Below are positions 13,530-27,605 of a stretch of DNA of 64,000 nucleotides, piece by piece. Position 1 is the stretch's first letter. Every line of letters starts with the position of its first letter. This DNA comes from Delphinapterus leucas. Its lineage: Eukaryota; Chordata; Mammalia; Artiodactyla; Monodontidae. The notes under the pieces were generated by a model. The model saw only the letters and a program-made list of their open reading frames with translations, did no database searches and had not been told where the DNA came from. The position numbers and the translations under genes are program-made. Location: the NCBI RefSeq assembly GCF_002288925.2, contig NW_022098001.1, forward strand, positions 16,398,256 to 16,462,255, in the 5' to 3' direction.

Positions 13530-13835
13530 GAAACAGCTATCGCAAAGGTGGTCAAAATGTATAAACTTCCAGTTATGAGATAAATAAGTACTAGGGATGT
13601 AACGTACAATATGATGACTGTAGTTAACACCACCATATGGTATATTTGAAAGCTGTTAAAAGAGTAATTTGTAAGAGTTCTCACTGCAAGAAAAAACATT
13701 TTTGTGTATGGAGATGATGGATGCTAACTAAACATTGTGGTAATCATTTCACAATATGTGTAAGTCAAATATTAAGCAGTACACCTTAAACATATACAGA
13801 GTTATATGTCAATCATATCAGTAACATTGAAAAAA
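13530..13835 (+). mobile_element. Old L1 3' end fragment
   Basis: The segment follows the old L1 3' UTR: GATGACTGTAGTTAACACC, then GATGGATGCTAACTAAAC, then GTACACCTTAAACATATAC and a final GTCAATCATATC with an A-run near 13830. It is 5'-truncated and has no coding part. Confidence 0.7.
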
Positions 13836-14818
13836 AATGGCTATCATACGCCATGAGACTCTTAGGAAAGACAGAGGTAGAGTTGGAAAAAGTAGGTTCT
13901 GTAATACCCTTTGTTAGCTCTCTCTTTTGAATAATCACTGTGACCTCATTTCCCCAATTTAGAAAAGATTGAGCTGTACTTTGACTTGCTCCTATTTTTA
14001 ATCTACACATCCCATCATTTAAAACATGTTTTCATCAAATCAAGCAAAGATGTCTAGGGTGATTAGCCTGGGATTTTCATTCCTTGAATTCTTTTGGCTA
14101 TGGATACCCAACTCCTCCTCTTTTACATTCCCCAGATATTGTTGATTTCTCCAGTTATAAGCCTTACATTGTTCATGTTTATTTTAGCCTGTTTGTGTGA
14201 AAGTTGACACCATACGGTGATGAGAATCACATTCCCAGTCTAAATGCTTACCATTTAACAGAGATTTTAACTAAGAGACCCAATGATGCCAACTGTAAAA
14301 TAACCTGTCATTTCTAGATGATCTGCTTTGTTTTATTAAAGGTCAATAAGTCCAAAATTATGTTTTTTAAAAGATGTTTTCCCATAATGCAGTTGTCAAA
14401 GAAGATTGATAAAACAGAAAATTTTTTACAATTTGATTTTAGTAGAAAAAGAGAAGTATTTTGTTAAATTACTATATAGCTCATATTTGTTGTCATTTAT
14501 TAAGTTGCAATTCTTTCACTCTAGGTGGACGGGAAGGATGTGAAATCATTACATGACAGTTTATAGACAGACTTGGAAGGGAACATTTCTGATGCAAAAC
14601 TGTTAATACCAAAAATGTGAGTTTAGAAAGTTAAGAATTGTATTTTCTTAAGTGAAATTAATGCTTTTCTACCTAAGGTGATTTAGTTAAATCTGCAAGC
14701 AAGGTGTAAACATAAAACACAAAACGAATAATCAATGAGTCCAATCCATACTGGAACAAAGAGAGCAAATGTTTGTTTATCAAATAATTTCCTTTGCATA
14801 ATGATTCCAAAACTATCC
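13836..14818. other. Unassigned stretch in copy A
   Basis: AT-rich sequence with no gene and no repeat family that I can name. It ends at the target-site duplication of the CHR SINE (14819-14832). Confidence 0.45.
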
Positions 14819-14832
14819 AGGCACCGCAGTTC

Positions 14833-14923
14833 TTTTTTTTTTTTTTTTTTTCGGTACGCGGGCCTCTCACTGTTGTGGCCTCTCCCGTTGCGGAGCACAG
14901 GCTCCGGACGTGCAGGCTCAGCG
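14833..14923 (-). mobile_element. CHR-type SINE cut by the duplication junction
   Basis: A 19-nt poly-T (the A-tail of the SINE seen from the other strand) is followed by the GGTACGCGGGCCTCTCACTG start of the inverted SINE, which stops abruptly after GCTCAGCG at 14923. The next base begins copy B. The complete version of this SINE, with both target duplications, is at 27606-27815. The loss of the tRNA-like head here therefore comes from the duplication junction and not from ordinary truncation. Confidence 0.92.
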
Positions 14924-14969
14924 ATCCTATTGGTTCTGTTCATCTGGAGCACATGACTAATGCTGTGGT

Positions 14970-15168
14970 TCACAGGAATTGGTGGGAGGGTGAAATAAGT
15001 GAGTGCTAACAGGTACAAGCTTTATATTTGGGGTAATGAAAATGTTCTGGAATTAGACAGTGGGGGTGAAAAACCTTGTAAAATCCACTGAATTGTGTAC
15101 TTAAAATGCAGAATTTTATGGTATATGAGTTTATCTCAATAAATTTTTGAAAAATATGTATTAAGTAA
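14970..15168 (+). mobile_element. L1 3' fragment, copy B of 2197-2395
   Basis: Same bases as the copy A fragment, ending in CTCAATAAA. Here it stands without the 5' half that lies at 1012-1640 in the original context. Confidence 0.75.
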
Positions 15169-16260
15169 AGATCTTAAAGTAGGAGGTGTGACCAAGATGG
15201 TGGAGTAGAAGGACCCTGGGCTCACTTCCTTCCATGGGCATGCCAAAATTACGACCATTTACAGAGCAACTATTTATGAGAATGACCTGAAGACTAACAG
15301 AAAAGATTTTCCACAATTAAAGATATAAAGAAAGAACCACAATGTGATGGGTAGGAGGGCAGAGATGTGGTATAGTCAGGACTTGCATCCCCATGTAGGT
15401 GATCCACAAACAGGATGATAATCATAATTGCAGAAGTTCTTCCCAAGGAGTGATGGGGCCAAGCCTCACATCAGTCTTTCCAACCCAGAAGTCCTGCACC
15501 AAGGAGACAAGCCCCCAAAACATCTGGTCTTGAAGGCCAGCAGAGCTTGCATACAGGAGAGCCACAAGACCATAGGAAACAGACACTCCACTCTTAAATG
15601 GTACATGCAAAATCTCACAAGCTCTGAGACCCAGCACAGAGGCAATAATTTGAAAAAAGTCTGCATCAGACACACTCACTGATCTTGAAGAGTCTTCCAG
15701 AGAGGTAGAAGGCAACTGGAACTCTGCCTGGGGACATAGATGCTAGTGACAACACTTTGGGGGAGCTCTTTCTACCATAAGGACAATCGTGTTAGCAAGC
15801 ACTATTTTGGAGTCTTCCCTCTAGTCCTCCCACCCACCAGCAAGTGAGCACTAGTCCTGGGACACCAAGAGCTGATCAGCCAGCTGCACTAGAACCAGGC
15901 CCCACCCACCAGTAGGATAGCACCAGCCCCAGGACCTCCAAGGCTCTGCAGCAAGCCATGCCAGGGCCTGACCCAAAGCACCAACAGACCAACAGCAACC
16001 ACAGGAAGCAGGATCTGGCAGCCAACTTGCCCAGGGGCCAGTCTTGCATACGAGCACTCCTAGAGTAGTCAGCCCAACCACAACAGAAGGACCCACTCAG
16101 CACACACAAGGGGCACCCTTGAGCATATGTCTCTGATGACCAGAGGGAAGTGTGCTTCTGGGACTCATAAGGTGTCTCCTACATGAGGCCATTTCTCCAA
16201 GACTGGGAAACATAACCTACCTACCTAATGCATAGATATAAACACAGATAATTAGGCAAA

Positions 16261-16999
16261 ATGAGAAGACAGAGGAACATATTCCAAACAAAAGAACAAG
16301 ACAAAACCCCAGAAAAAGAACTAAGAGAAGTGGAAATAACCAATCTACCTGGTGAAGAACTTAAGGTAATGAACATGAAGATGCTCAACAAACTGGGGAG
16401 AAGAATGGATGAACACAGTGAGAAGTTTAACAAAGAGTTAGAAAAAATAAAGAACTAAACACAGCTGAAGAATACAATAACTGAAATAAATACACTATAA
16501 GGAATCAAGAGTAGATTAGATGATACAGAGGAAGGGATCAGTGATCTGGAAGACAGAGTAGTGATAATCACCTAAGCTTAACAGAAAAAAAAAAAACAAA
16601 AACAAATTTTAAAAATGAGGGTAGTTTAGGAGACCTCTGGGACAACATCAATTGATGTAATATTCACATTAAAGGGGTCCCAGAAGAAGAGAGAGAGAAA
16701 GGGGCAGAAAACTTATTCAAAGAAATAATACCTGAAAACTTCCCTAACCTGTGAAAACCTAGGTCCAAGAAGTACAAAGAGTCCCAAACAAGATGAACCC
16801 AAAGAGAAGACACATTAAAATTAAAATGACAAAAATTAAAGAGATAATCTTAAAAGAAACAAGAGAAAAGCAAGTAGTTATGTATAAGGGAACCCCAGTA
16901 AGACCGTTAACTGACTTTTCATTAGAAACATTGCAAGCCAGAAGGGAGTGACACAATATATTCCAAGTGATGAAAGGAAAAAAAATAACTTCAACCACA
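16261..16999 (+). pseudogene. L1 ORF1 pseudogene, N-terminal part, copy B
   Basis: The first 65 codons are open from the MRRQRN start to a TAA at 16456-16458, followed by more stops until the nested L1 interrupts the frame at 17014. Identical to the copy A pseudogene in translation. Confidence 0.8.
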
Positions 17000-17013
17000 A
17001 ATACTCTACTCAG

Positions 17014-19031
17014 TATCAGTCTTACATTTAGGTCTTTAATCCATTTTGAGGTTATTTTTGTGGATGGTGTTAGAGAAAGTTCTAATTTCATTCTTTTACA
17101 TGTAGCTGTCCAGTTTTCCTGGCACAATTTATTGAAGACACTGTCTTTTCTCCATTGTATAGTCTTGCCTCCTTTGTCATAGACTAATTGACCATAGGTA
17201 TGTAGGTTTATTTCTGGGCTTTCTATCCTGTTCCATTGATGTATATTTCTGTTTTTGTGCCAATATAATACTGTTTTGAAGACAGTACCTTTGTAATATA
17301 GTCTGGCATCAGGGAGCCTGATTCCTCCAGCTCCGATTTTCTTTATCAAGATTGCTTTGGTTATTTGGGTTCTTTTGTGTCTCCATGCAAATTTAAATAA
17401 TTTTGTTCTAGTTCTGTGAAAAATGCTATTGGTAATTTGTTAGGGATTGCATTGAATCTGTAGATTGCCTTGGGTAGTATAGTCACTTTGACAATATTGA
17501 TTCTTCCAGTCCAAGAACATGGTATATCTTTCCATCTGTTGTGTCATCTTTGATTTCTTTCATCAAGGTCTTATAGTTTTCAGAGTACAAGTTTTTGCCT
17601 CCTTAGGTAGGTTTATTCCTAGGTATTTTATTGTTTTTGATGTGATGGTAAATGGGATTGTTTCTTTAATTTCTCTTTTTGATCTTTTACTGTTAGTGTA
17701 TAGAAATGCAACAGATTTCTGTGTATTAATTTTGTATCCTGCAAATTTACCAAATTCATTGATGAGCTCTAGTAGTTTTCTAGTAGCATCTTTAGGATTT
17801 TCTATGTATAATATCATGTCATCTGCAAACAGTGACAGTTTTACTTCTTTTTTTTCCCCCTAATTTATAGACCTTTATTTCTGTTTCTTCTCTGATTGCT
17901 GTGGCCAGGACTTCCAAAACTAAGTTCAATAAAAGTGGTGAGAGTGGACATCCTTGTCTTGTTCCTAATTGCTTTCAGCTTTTATGGTTGAGTATGATGT
18001 TGGCTATAGGTTGGTCATACAAGGTCTTTATTATGTTGAGGTATGTTCCCTCTATGCCCACTTTCTGGCGAGTTTTCTTCATAAATGGGTGTTGAATTTT
18101 GTCAAAATATTTTTCTGCACCTGTTGAGATGATCATATGGTTTTTATTCTTCAATTTGTTAATATGGTGTATCACACTGAATGATTTACAGATATTGAAA
18201 AATCCTTGCATCCCTAGGATAAACCCCACTAGATCATGGTGTATGATCCTTTGAATGTATAGTTGGGTTTGGTTTGCTAGTATTTTGTCAAGGATTTTTG
18301 CGTCTATGCTCATCAGTGATATTGGCCTTTAATTTTCTTTTTTGTTGTATCTTTTTCTGCTTTTGGTATCAGGGTGATGGTGGCCTCATAGAATGAGTTT
18401 GGGAGTGTTCCTTCCTCTGAAATTTTTTGGAGGAGTTTCAGAAAGATAGGTGTTGCATATACAATGGAATATTACTTAGCCATGAAAAAGAAAGAAATAA
18501 TGCCATTTGTAGCAACACAGATGGAACTGGAGATTATCATACTAAATGAAGTAAGTCAGAGAAAGATAAATATCATATGACACTGCTTATATGAGGAATC
18601 TAAAAAAAAAAAAAAAGGACACAAATGATCTTATTTACAAAACAGAAACAGACTCACAGACTTAGAAAACAAACTTATGGTTACCAAAGGAGAAAGGTAA
18701 GGAGGGAGGGATAAATTGAGAGTTTGGGATTGACATATACACACTACTATATTTAAAATAGATAACCAGCAAGGACCTACTCTATAGCACAGGGAACTCT
18801 GCTCAATATGCTGTAATAACATAAATGAGAAAAGAAATTTGAAAAAGGATAGATATATGTATATGTATAACTCAATCACATTGCTGTACACCTGAAACTA
18901 ATACAATATTGTAAATCAACTATAGTCCAATAAAAATAAAAATTAAAAAAAATGTTCAAAACAGTTTAGAGTTTAAAAACAGTAAGAACATTTTCATATA
19001 ATAAATACATTTATTTCCAACCAACAAAAAA
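17014..19031. mobile_element. Nested twin-primed L1, copy B
   Basis: Duplicate of 4241-6258: antisense ORF2 to about 18458, then a sense 3' end to about 18951, then the possible transduced tail with AATAAA at 19000-19005. Its target duplications are 17000-17013 and 19032-19045. Confidence 0.8.
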
Positions 19032-19622
19032 AATGCCCTACTAAGCAATGCTATCATTCAGATTTGAAGGTAAGATCAAGAGTTTTAGAGACAAGGAAAA
19101 GCTAGAAGAGTTCAGTACCACTATGGGCTTTACCATCAATGTTAAAGGGATTTCTCTAAGTGAAAAATTAAAGACCACAATCAAATACAGAAATTATAAA
19201 AGGAAAAAAATCTCATTGGTTTAGGCATACGTACAGTAAAGGTAATAGTTCAACCACTTTTAATGACAGTAGAAAGGTTAAAAGACAAAAGTAGTAAAAT
19301 CATTTATATCCACAGTAAGTAGCTAAGGGATACACAAAACAAAAAGATGTTAATGTGAAGTCAAAAACATTAAATGTTACATTGGAGTAAAAGTGCAGGG
19401 TCTTTAGAATGCATTCAAACTTAAGAGGTCATCAATTAAAATAATCACATATTTAATATATTTATATACATTTATATGAGCCACATTGTAATCACAAACC
19501 AAAAACCTATGATAGATACACATACACAAAAAAAAGAAAGGAATTCAAACACAACTCCAAATATAGTCATCAAATCACAAGGAAAGAGAGCAAATGAAGA
19601 AGGAACAAAAAAGAAGTGTAAA

Positions 19623-22600
19623 AACAACCCCAAAACAATTAACAAAATGGCAATAAGTGCATACTTATCAATAATTACTTTAAATGTAAAAGGACTAAAT
19701 GTTTTAACCAAAAGACAGATTAGCTAAATGGATACAAAAATAAGACATATATATGCTGCCTACAAGAGACACACAGACTGAAAGTGAGGGGATGGAAAAG
19801 GTATTCCATGCAAAAGGAAACAAACAAAAAAACCTGGAGTAGCAATACTTACATAAGACAAAATAGACTTTACAACAAAGACTGTAACAAGACATAAATA
19901 AGGATATTACATAATGATAGGAGATGGATCCAGCAAGAAGATATAACAGTTTTACATATGTATTCATCCAAGATAGGAACACCTAAATATATAAAATAAA
20001 TTTAACAAATGTGTAGGGAAAAACTGAAAATAACAGTCACAGTAGCGGACCTTTACATCCCACTTATACCAGTGGACAAAATATTCAGACAGAAAGTCAG
20101 TAAGGAAACACTGGCCTTGAAGGACACATTAGAACATATAAATTCAATAGAACATTCCATCCAAAAACAGCAGAATACACATGCTTTTCAAGTTCACATG
20201 AAACATTCTTCAGGATAGATCACATTCTTGGCCACAAAACAAGTCTCAGTAAGTTTAAGAAGATTGAAATTGTACAAAGCATCTTTTCTTACCACAACAC
20301 TATGAGACTGTAAATCACCTACAATAAAAACTGCAAAACAGACAAACATGTGGAGGCTAAACAACTAATGGGTTACTCACTAAAGAAATCAAAGAGAAAA
20401 TTAAAAAGAAAAATACTTGCAGACAAATGAAAATGGCAACACAATGATACAAAATCTATGGGATGAAGAAAAAGCAGTTTTAATAGGGAAGATAATAGTA
20501 ATAAAAACCTACCTCAGGAAAGAAGAAAAATCTCAAATGAACAACCTAACTTATACCTAAAGGAAGTAGAAAAAGAAGAACAAACAAACCCAAATTTAGT
20601 AGAAGAAAAGAAATTATAAGATCAGAGCAAAAATAAATGAAATAGCAGCTAAAAGAAAATGGAAAAAAAACAATGAAAATAAAAGTTGGTTTTTTGAAAA
20701 GTTAAAAAGATGATAAACCTTTAGTCAGACTCATCAAGAAAAAAAGAGAGAGGGCTAAATAAATAAAATCAGAAATGAAAGAGGAGAAGTTACAGGTAAC
20801 ACCACAAAAATACAAAGAATCATAAGATATTACTATGAAAAATAAAATGAATAAAGTAAAAGAAATGGATAAATTTCTAAAAATGTACTGTCTCCCAGGA
20901 TTTAATCAGCAGGAAGGAGAAACTATAAACAGACAAATTACCAGTAATAAAATTGGATCAGTAATAAATAAAAAAAAATCCTTCCCCTAAAAAGGTCCAG
21001 GACCAGAAGGCTTCAGAAGTGAATTCTACTAAACATTTAAAGAAAAGTTCATACCTATACTTCTCAAACTATTTCAAAAAAAAATTGAAGATAAGAGAAC
21101 TCTTCCAAACTCATTCTATGAGGTCTGCATCACCCTGATACCAAAACCAGACAAAGAAACCACAGAAAATGAAAATTACAGGCCAATCTCACTGGTCAAC
21201 ATAAGTGCAAAAATTTTTAACAGAATATTAGCAAATCAAGTTAAACAATACATTGAAAGGATCATAGGCCATGATCAAGTAGGATTTATCCCAGGGATGC
21301 AAGGATGGTTTAATTTTTGCAAATCAATCCATGTGAAACACCATATTAACAAATTGAAGAATAAAAATAACATGATGATATCAATAGATGCAGAAGAAGC
21401 TTTTGATAAAATCAATATCCATTTATGATTAAAAACTCTCAACAAAGTGGGTATAGAGGGAACATACCAAAACATAATAAAAGACATATATGGAAAACCT
21501 ACAGCCATCATCATACTCAACTATTAAAAGCTGAAAACATTTTCTCTAAGATCAGGAACAAGATAAGGATGCCCACTCCGACTATTTTTATTAAACATAG
21601 TATTTGAAGTCTTAGCCATAGCAATCAGACAAGAAAGAGAAATAAAAGGAAACCAACTGGAAAGAAAGAAGTAAAACTGTCACTGTTTGCAGATGACTTG
21701 ATACTATTTAAAGAAAATCCTAAAGATGCCATCAAGAACCTCTTAGAAGTCATCAAGTAAAGGTTGCAGGATACAAATTAATATCCATAATTCTACACAC
21801 TAACAACAAACTATCAGAGAAACTAAGAAAACAATCTCATTTACAATCACATCAAAAAGAATAACATGCCTAGGAATAAATCTAACCAAGGAGGTAAAAG
21901 AACTGTTCTCAGAAAACTGTAAGACATTGATGACAGAAACTGAAGATGACACACACTAGTGGAAAAATATACTGTGCTCATAGATTAGAAGAATTAATAT
22001 TGTTAAAATGACCATACACCCCAAGACAATCTACAGGTTCAATGCAATCCCTATCAAAATACCAATGGCACTTTTCACAGAATTAGAACAAATAATCCTA
22101 CAATTTGTATGGACCTTCAATAGCCAAAGCAATCTAGAGTAAGAAGGACAAAGCTTGAAGTATTATGCTCCCTGATTTCAAACTATACTCTGAAGCTAAA
22201 GTAATGAAAGCAGTATAGTACTGGCACAAAAACAGACACATAAATCAATGGAACACAATAAAGAGCCCAGAAACAAACCACACACATATGAACAATAAAT
22301 CTTCATCAAAGGAGGCAAGAATATAAAATGGGAGAAAGACAGTCTTTTCAATAAATGGTATTGGGAAAACTAGACAGTTACAGGCAAAGGAATCACACTG
22401 GACTACCTCCTCACACCATATACAAAAATAAACTCAAAATGGAGTAAAAACTTAAATATAAGACCTGAAACCACAAATCTCCTAGAAGACAGCAGGCAAT
22501 ATGCCCTTTGACATGGGTCTTAGCAATGTTTTTTGGATATTGTCTTTTCAGGCAAGGGAAACAAAAGCAAAAATAAACAAATGGGACTATACCAAACTAA

Positions 22601-22913
22601 AAAGCTTTTGCACATTGAAGGAAACTATCAATAAGACAAAAAGGCAACCTATTGAAAGGGAGAAAATATTTGCAAATAATCTATGCAACAAGGGGTTAAT
22701 ATCCAAAATATACAAAGAACTCATAAAACTCAACATCAATAAACAAGCAACCTGATTGAAAAGTGGGCAGGGACCCGAATGGACATGTTTTCCAAAGGAG
22801 ACATACAGATGGCCAAAAAACACATTGAAAGATGCTCAATATCACTAACAATCAAGGAAATGCAAATCAAAATCACCATGAGATATTACCTCACACCTCT
22901 CAGAATGGCTATT
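19623..22913 (+). pseudogene. L1 ORF2 pseudogene, copy B
   Basis: Endonuclease, reverse-transcriptase and C-terminal remnants in the same broken frames as in copy A. The [11 protein letters not shown] segment is at about 21275-21307. Confidence 0.85.
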
Positions 22914-23543
22914 ATCAAAAAGACAACAAATAAGTGTTGGTGAGGATACGGAGAACAGGGAATGCTCATACACTATTGGTGGGAATGTAAATTGGTATGG
23001 CCACTATGGAAAACGGTATGGAAGTTCCTTAGAAAATTAAAAATAGTACTACCATATGATCCAGTAATTCCACTTCAGAGTATTTTAAGAAAATAAAAAC
23101 ACTAATTTGAAAAGATATATGCACCCCAATGTTTATTGCAGCATTATTCATGATAGCCGAGATATGGAAGCAACCTACATGAGTGGATAAAGAATCTGTG
23201 TTCCATATATATGATGGAACATTACCCAACCATATAAAGAATGAAATCTTTCCATTTGCAAGAAAATAGATGGACCTAAAAGGTATTATGCTAAGTGAAA
23301 TACATCAGACAGAGAAAGACAAATACAGTCTGATTTCTGAAATGAATCTGAAAAGCAAAACAAACAAAACAGAAACAGACTTATAGATACAGTGAATGAA
23401 CTGGTGGTTGCTAGAGGGGAAAAGTCTAGAAGTCTGAGTGAAATAGGTATTGAATTAATACATAGGTATTGAATCAATACATTGTACACCTGAAACTAAA
23501 GTAATATTTTAAGCCAATTATACTTCAATTAAAAAAACAACAT

Positions 23544-26302
23544 TAAAATACCATTTGCCTCCAGTTCTGGATTTTGCATCAAAGTAATTAGGCTTCAGGA
23601 CACCTCACTTGCATGGGCCCATCTCAGGCCTTATAAGGGGATGTCATTCAAGGAGTCAGGAGTTTTTGTAAAGTTTACAAAAGTAAGATATTTAGCTGCA
23701 ATTGGTTAAGACCAGTCCCTTTCCACTACAGTTCCCTCTTCAGCTCCTTCTCCTTGTGTTGAGTGGCAGTGGCATAGATGTAAGGTTTGGGAGCTGAGGT
23801 TAAAACAGAGTTTAATTTATAAATATTACTGCTTTATGTGCAGGCTACAACTGGCCTGAGATTTCAGAGAAGAATCTTAATGTCACATAAGTTCTAAGTA
23901 AGGTACTTGTTGCTTTCCTGGTGTATGAATGGCTTCCAGGAATACTCCTGTTGTGAATTGCCTAATTTACTCTGTGTCATGACCCAGAGCACAGAGCCAG
24001 AGACTGATTGCAAAATGGATGAGTCCTATGTAGCAGGCACTGAGAAAGAGAGGGTAATGGAGAAGGAACAAGACAACTGAGCAGAAAGCTCATCTGTGGA
24101 AAATCCTTACAAATCTTATAGCTCACATGTAAAAAAAAAAATTGATAGAGGTTTCCCATAGGATTTACATCATGTTATTATAATGATTTTGACCCTAAAA
24201 GAAAATATTCTAAATTATTAGCTATATAAAGACAATAAAAAGAAATTTCAATCAACATTGCTGGAAGAAAAACAGAATTATCTTCCTACTCTCTCTACAG
24301 AAAATGATTGCACATTGTCCTATGAAGGAGAACTTTAAAATTTATAATTTGTTGTGATTTATTTTCCTCATGGAAAATAAAAATTAACATTACTTATTAA
24401 TTTTGTAATCTTTTTAAGGAAATAATCCCCCAATATCATAGCTTTAGACCCTACAAAACCTGCATCTCCTGCTACTGGCTCTTGGCAAATATTAAGGATT
24501 TTACTAGAAGAAGAGAAAAACATGCTCCTTCTGGAAACTACCAAGGATGTTTCAGCTTTTCCTCTCCCTGCCCCTTCCTGTGAGAAAAGTGTCTGTCAGG
24601 ACAATGAATATCACAGGCTGTGTACACATGGGATGAGTCAGGTCATGGGGGCTGAATGACTGATAACATACACATGCAGCATGTTTACCTCTCAAAACCT
24701 GACTTAATTAAGAAAAGAATACCAAAAAATCAGCAAACTAGAATATCCCCTTTTTTTCTGAGAGTTGAAGACAAGATTCCTGTGTCACCTTCACACAAAA
24801 CTGGAGGGAAGACAACTGCTTGGGTTATTCTTATTCTTACTTTGCATATATCCTGAACATTTCATCAAGAATTTTGAATTTAGAACCTCTCTCCTAAAGT
24901 ATACGTTTGGTGTATAAAATAATCTTGTCATCATAAATATTTTCAGCACTATTCAAAATAACCTTTTCAATACATCAGTGTCTTTATTATACTTGTTAAA
25001 ATCTCTGTGGTTGTCACGTAATTAATAACCTGAATTAAGAAAGTACAGATGAATGTAGGAGGGAAGCACCCCCAGGTTACCTTGGATATAGATGCCAAAA
25101 CTGTCAGAGGAAAGGGAAGGGGCATCAACATATGATCCCACATGAACATTTCCATATTATTACAGATGGTTCCCCAAAAAGAGTTTGGCTAGGGAAGTTA
25201 TATTTATATATGAGAGAACTATTTAAATGATATTTGTAAAGGTAGGAAAAGAGGCATTTTTATATTGTTCAGTGCTTTGGATCTTCATGTTAGTGAGAAA
25301 TCCTTTAGAATATATGCTTCTCAGAGCATGAACTCAAGGCAGATAACAGTCTGTGAGAAGCAAGTCCAAATGTTGAGAATATAAAACATTGAGGCTTTCA
25401 AAGGTACAGCTGGTGGTGTTTCATCCAGGAAGTAAGGACTGGATGACAGATCTTCTAAGGCCGACAGTAGTCAAGGATACCTAATATCAGCTCAAGCTGA
25501 GAAACTGCAAAGTCAAGAAAGAATCCTCTGAACTTGTTTCCCTGAGTATTCAAGCTTTACATAAAAGCTTCAACTTTCCTAACTAAAAAGTTAGGGTGGG
25601 GTGGAGTAGAGAAGGTAGGGAATGGAGGTAAATGCTGTAATGATATTCCTAAAGAGACGATTCTGTCTCTCCTGCTTGTTTGCATTTGTACAAGAGAAGT
25701 TCAAAAGGAAGAATGTCAGGAGTTTAGAAGTATAGATGTCTGAGTGACATGTTACACTATTTGCTGGCTTATGGCACAGCATTAAACCTCCAGTATCTAC
25801 TTCCATGCTTGTGACTTAGAATGTGAACCTCTTCTGTCTCTACTAGGTGTCATATTCAGAACTGTAATTGAACAGAAAAGGGGGAAATTACTTATAAAGG
25901 TATAGGCAAGGGAACAGCTATTACTCCTAGAGGATGGGGAAACATATCTGCATATGTGTGTGTCAGTTAACAAGAGGACACATGGAGAGAATACTTTCGA
26001 TACTTCAAGTCTTACTCCTTTGTACTTTCTTTGAATATTAAAAACAAGCACATCTTTTGGCAAATGGATGTCACTCAGTACTTCTTAAACTAAAGCTTTG
26101 CAGCAAAATCTAAGGATTTGAGCTATTCTTACACAGACAGGAAAGAAATCTGATGGCTTTATCCTGTGAAACTAAGCCTTTAAAAGTCAGTAATGTTCTT
26201 GTTTTCACGTTGTATGAAAAATAAACTACTCTTCCTATTGTAAAATATGCAAAGTCCCCTCCCTTTTTGTTACATTAAATACAATGATGTCATTTCACTT
26301 CA
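23544..26302. other. Unassigned stretch in copy B
   Basis: Duplicate of 10771-13529. Nothing recognisable as a gene or named repeat. Confidence 0.5.
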
Positions 26303-26608
26303 GAAACAGCTATCGCAAAGGTGGTCAAAATGTATAAACTTCCAGTTATGAGATAAATAAGTACTAGGGATGTAACGTACAATATGATGACTGTAGTTAA
26401 CACCACCATATGGTATATTTGAAAGCTGTTAAAAGAGTAATTTGTAAGAGTTCTCACTGCAAGAAAAAACATTTTTGTGTATGGAGATGATGGATGCTAA
26501 CTAAACATTGTGGTAATCATTTCACAATATGTGTAAGTCAAATATTAAGCAGTACACCTTAAACATATACAGAGTTATATGTCAATCATATCAGTAACAT
26601 TGAAAAAA
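26303..26608 (+). mobile_element. Old L1 3' end fragment, copy B
   Basis: Duplicate of 13530-13835, with the same L1 3' UTR words and terminal A-run. Confidence 0.7.
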
Positions 26609-27591
26609 AATGGCTATCATACGCCATGAGACTCTTAGGAAAGACAGAGGTAGAGTTGGAAAAAGTAGGTTCTGTAATACCCTTTGTTAGCTCTCTCTTT
26701 TGAATAATCACTGTGACCTCATTTCCCCAATTTAGAAAAGATTGAGCTGTACTTTGACTTGCTCCTATTTTTAATCTACACATCCCATCATTTAAAACAT
26801 GTTTTCATCAAATCAAGCAAAGATGTCTAGGGTGATTAGCCTGGGATTTTCATTCCTTGAATTCTTTTGGCTATGGATACCCAACTCCTCCTCTTTTACA
26901 TTCCCCAGATATTGTTGATTTCTCCAGTTATAAGCCTTACATTGTTCATGTTTATTTTAGCCTGTTTGTGTGAAAGTTGACACCATACGGTGATGAGAAT
27001 CACATTCCCAGTCTAAATGCTTACCATTTAACAGAGATTTTAACTAAGAGACCCAATGATGCCAACTGTAAAATAACCTGTCATTTCTAGATGATCTGCT
27101 TTGTTTTATTAAAGGTCAATAAGTCCAAAATTATGTTTTTTAAAAGATGTTTTCCCATAATGCAGTTGTCAAAGAAGATTGATAAAACAGAAAATTTTTT
27201 ACAATTTGATTTTAGTAGAAAAAGAGAAGTATTTTGTTAAATTACTATATAGCTCATATTTGTTGTCATTTATTAAGTTGCAATTCTTTCACTCTAGGTG
27301 GACGGGAAGGATGTGAAATCATTACATGACAGTTTATAGACAGACTTGGAAGGGAACATTTCTGATGCAAAACTGTTAATACCAAAAATGTGAGTTTAGA
27401 AAGTTAAGAATTGTATTTTCTTAAGTGAAATTAATGCTTTTCTACCTAAGGTGATTTAGTTAAATCTGCAAGCAAGGTGTAAACATAAAACACAAAACGA
27501 ATAATCAATGAGTCCAATCCATACTGGAACAAAGAGAGCAAATGTTTGTTTATCAAATAATTTCCTTTGCATAATGATTCCAAAACTATCC
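26609..27591. other. Unassigned stretch in copy B
   Basis: Duplicate of 13836-14818; AT-rich, with no gene seen. It leads into the left target duplication of the intact SINE. Confidence 0.45.
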
Positions 27592-27605
27592 AGGCACCGC
27601 AGTTC

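Larger units (their letters stand above)
15181..23543 (+). mobile_element. Old full-length L1, copy B
   Basis: Duplicate of the decayed L1 at 2408-10770. Its ORF1 start is at 16261 and its catalytic FADD-coding segment is near 21690-21713. It has the same stops and frameshifts as copy A, so neither copy has mutated since they separated, as far as I could compare. Confidence 0.85.
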
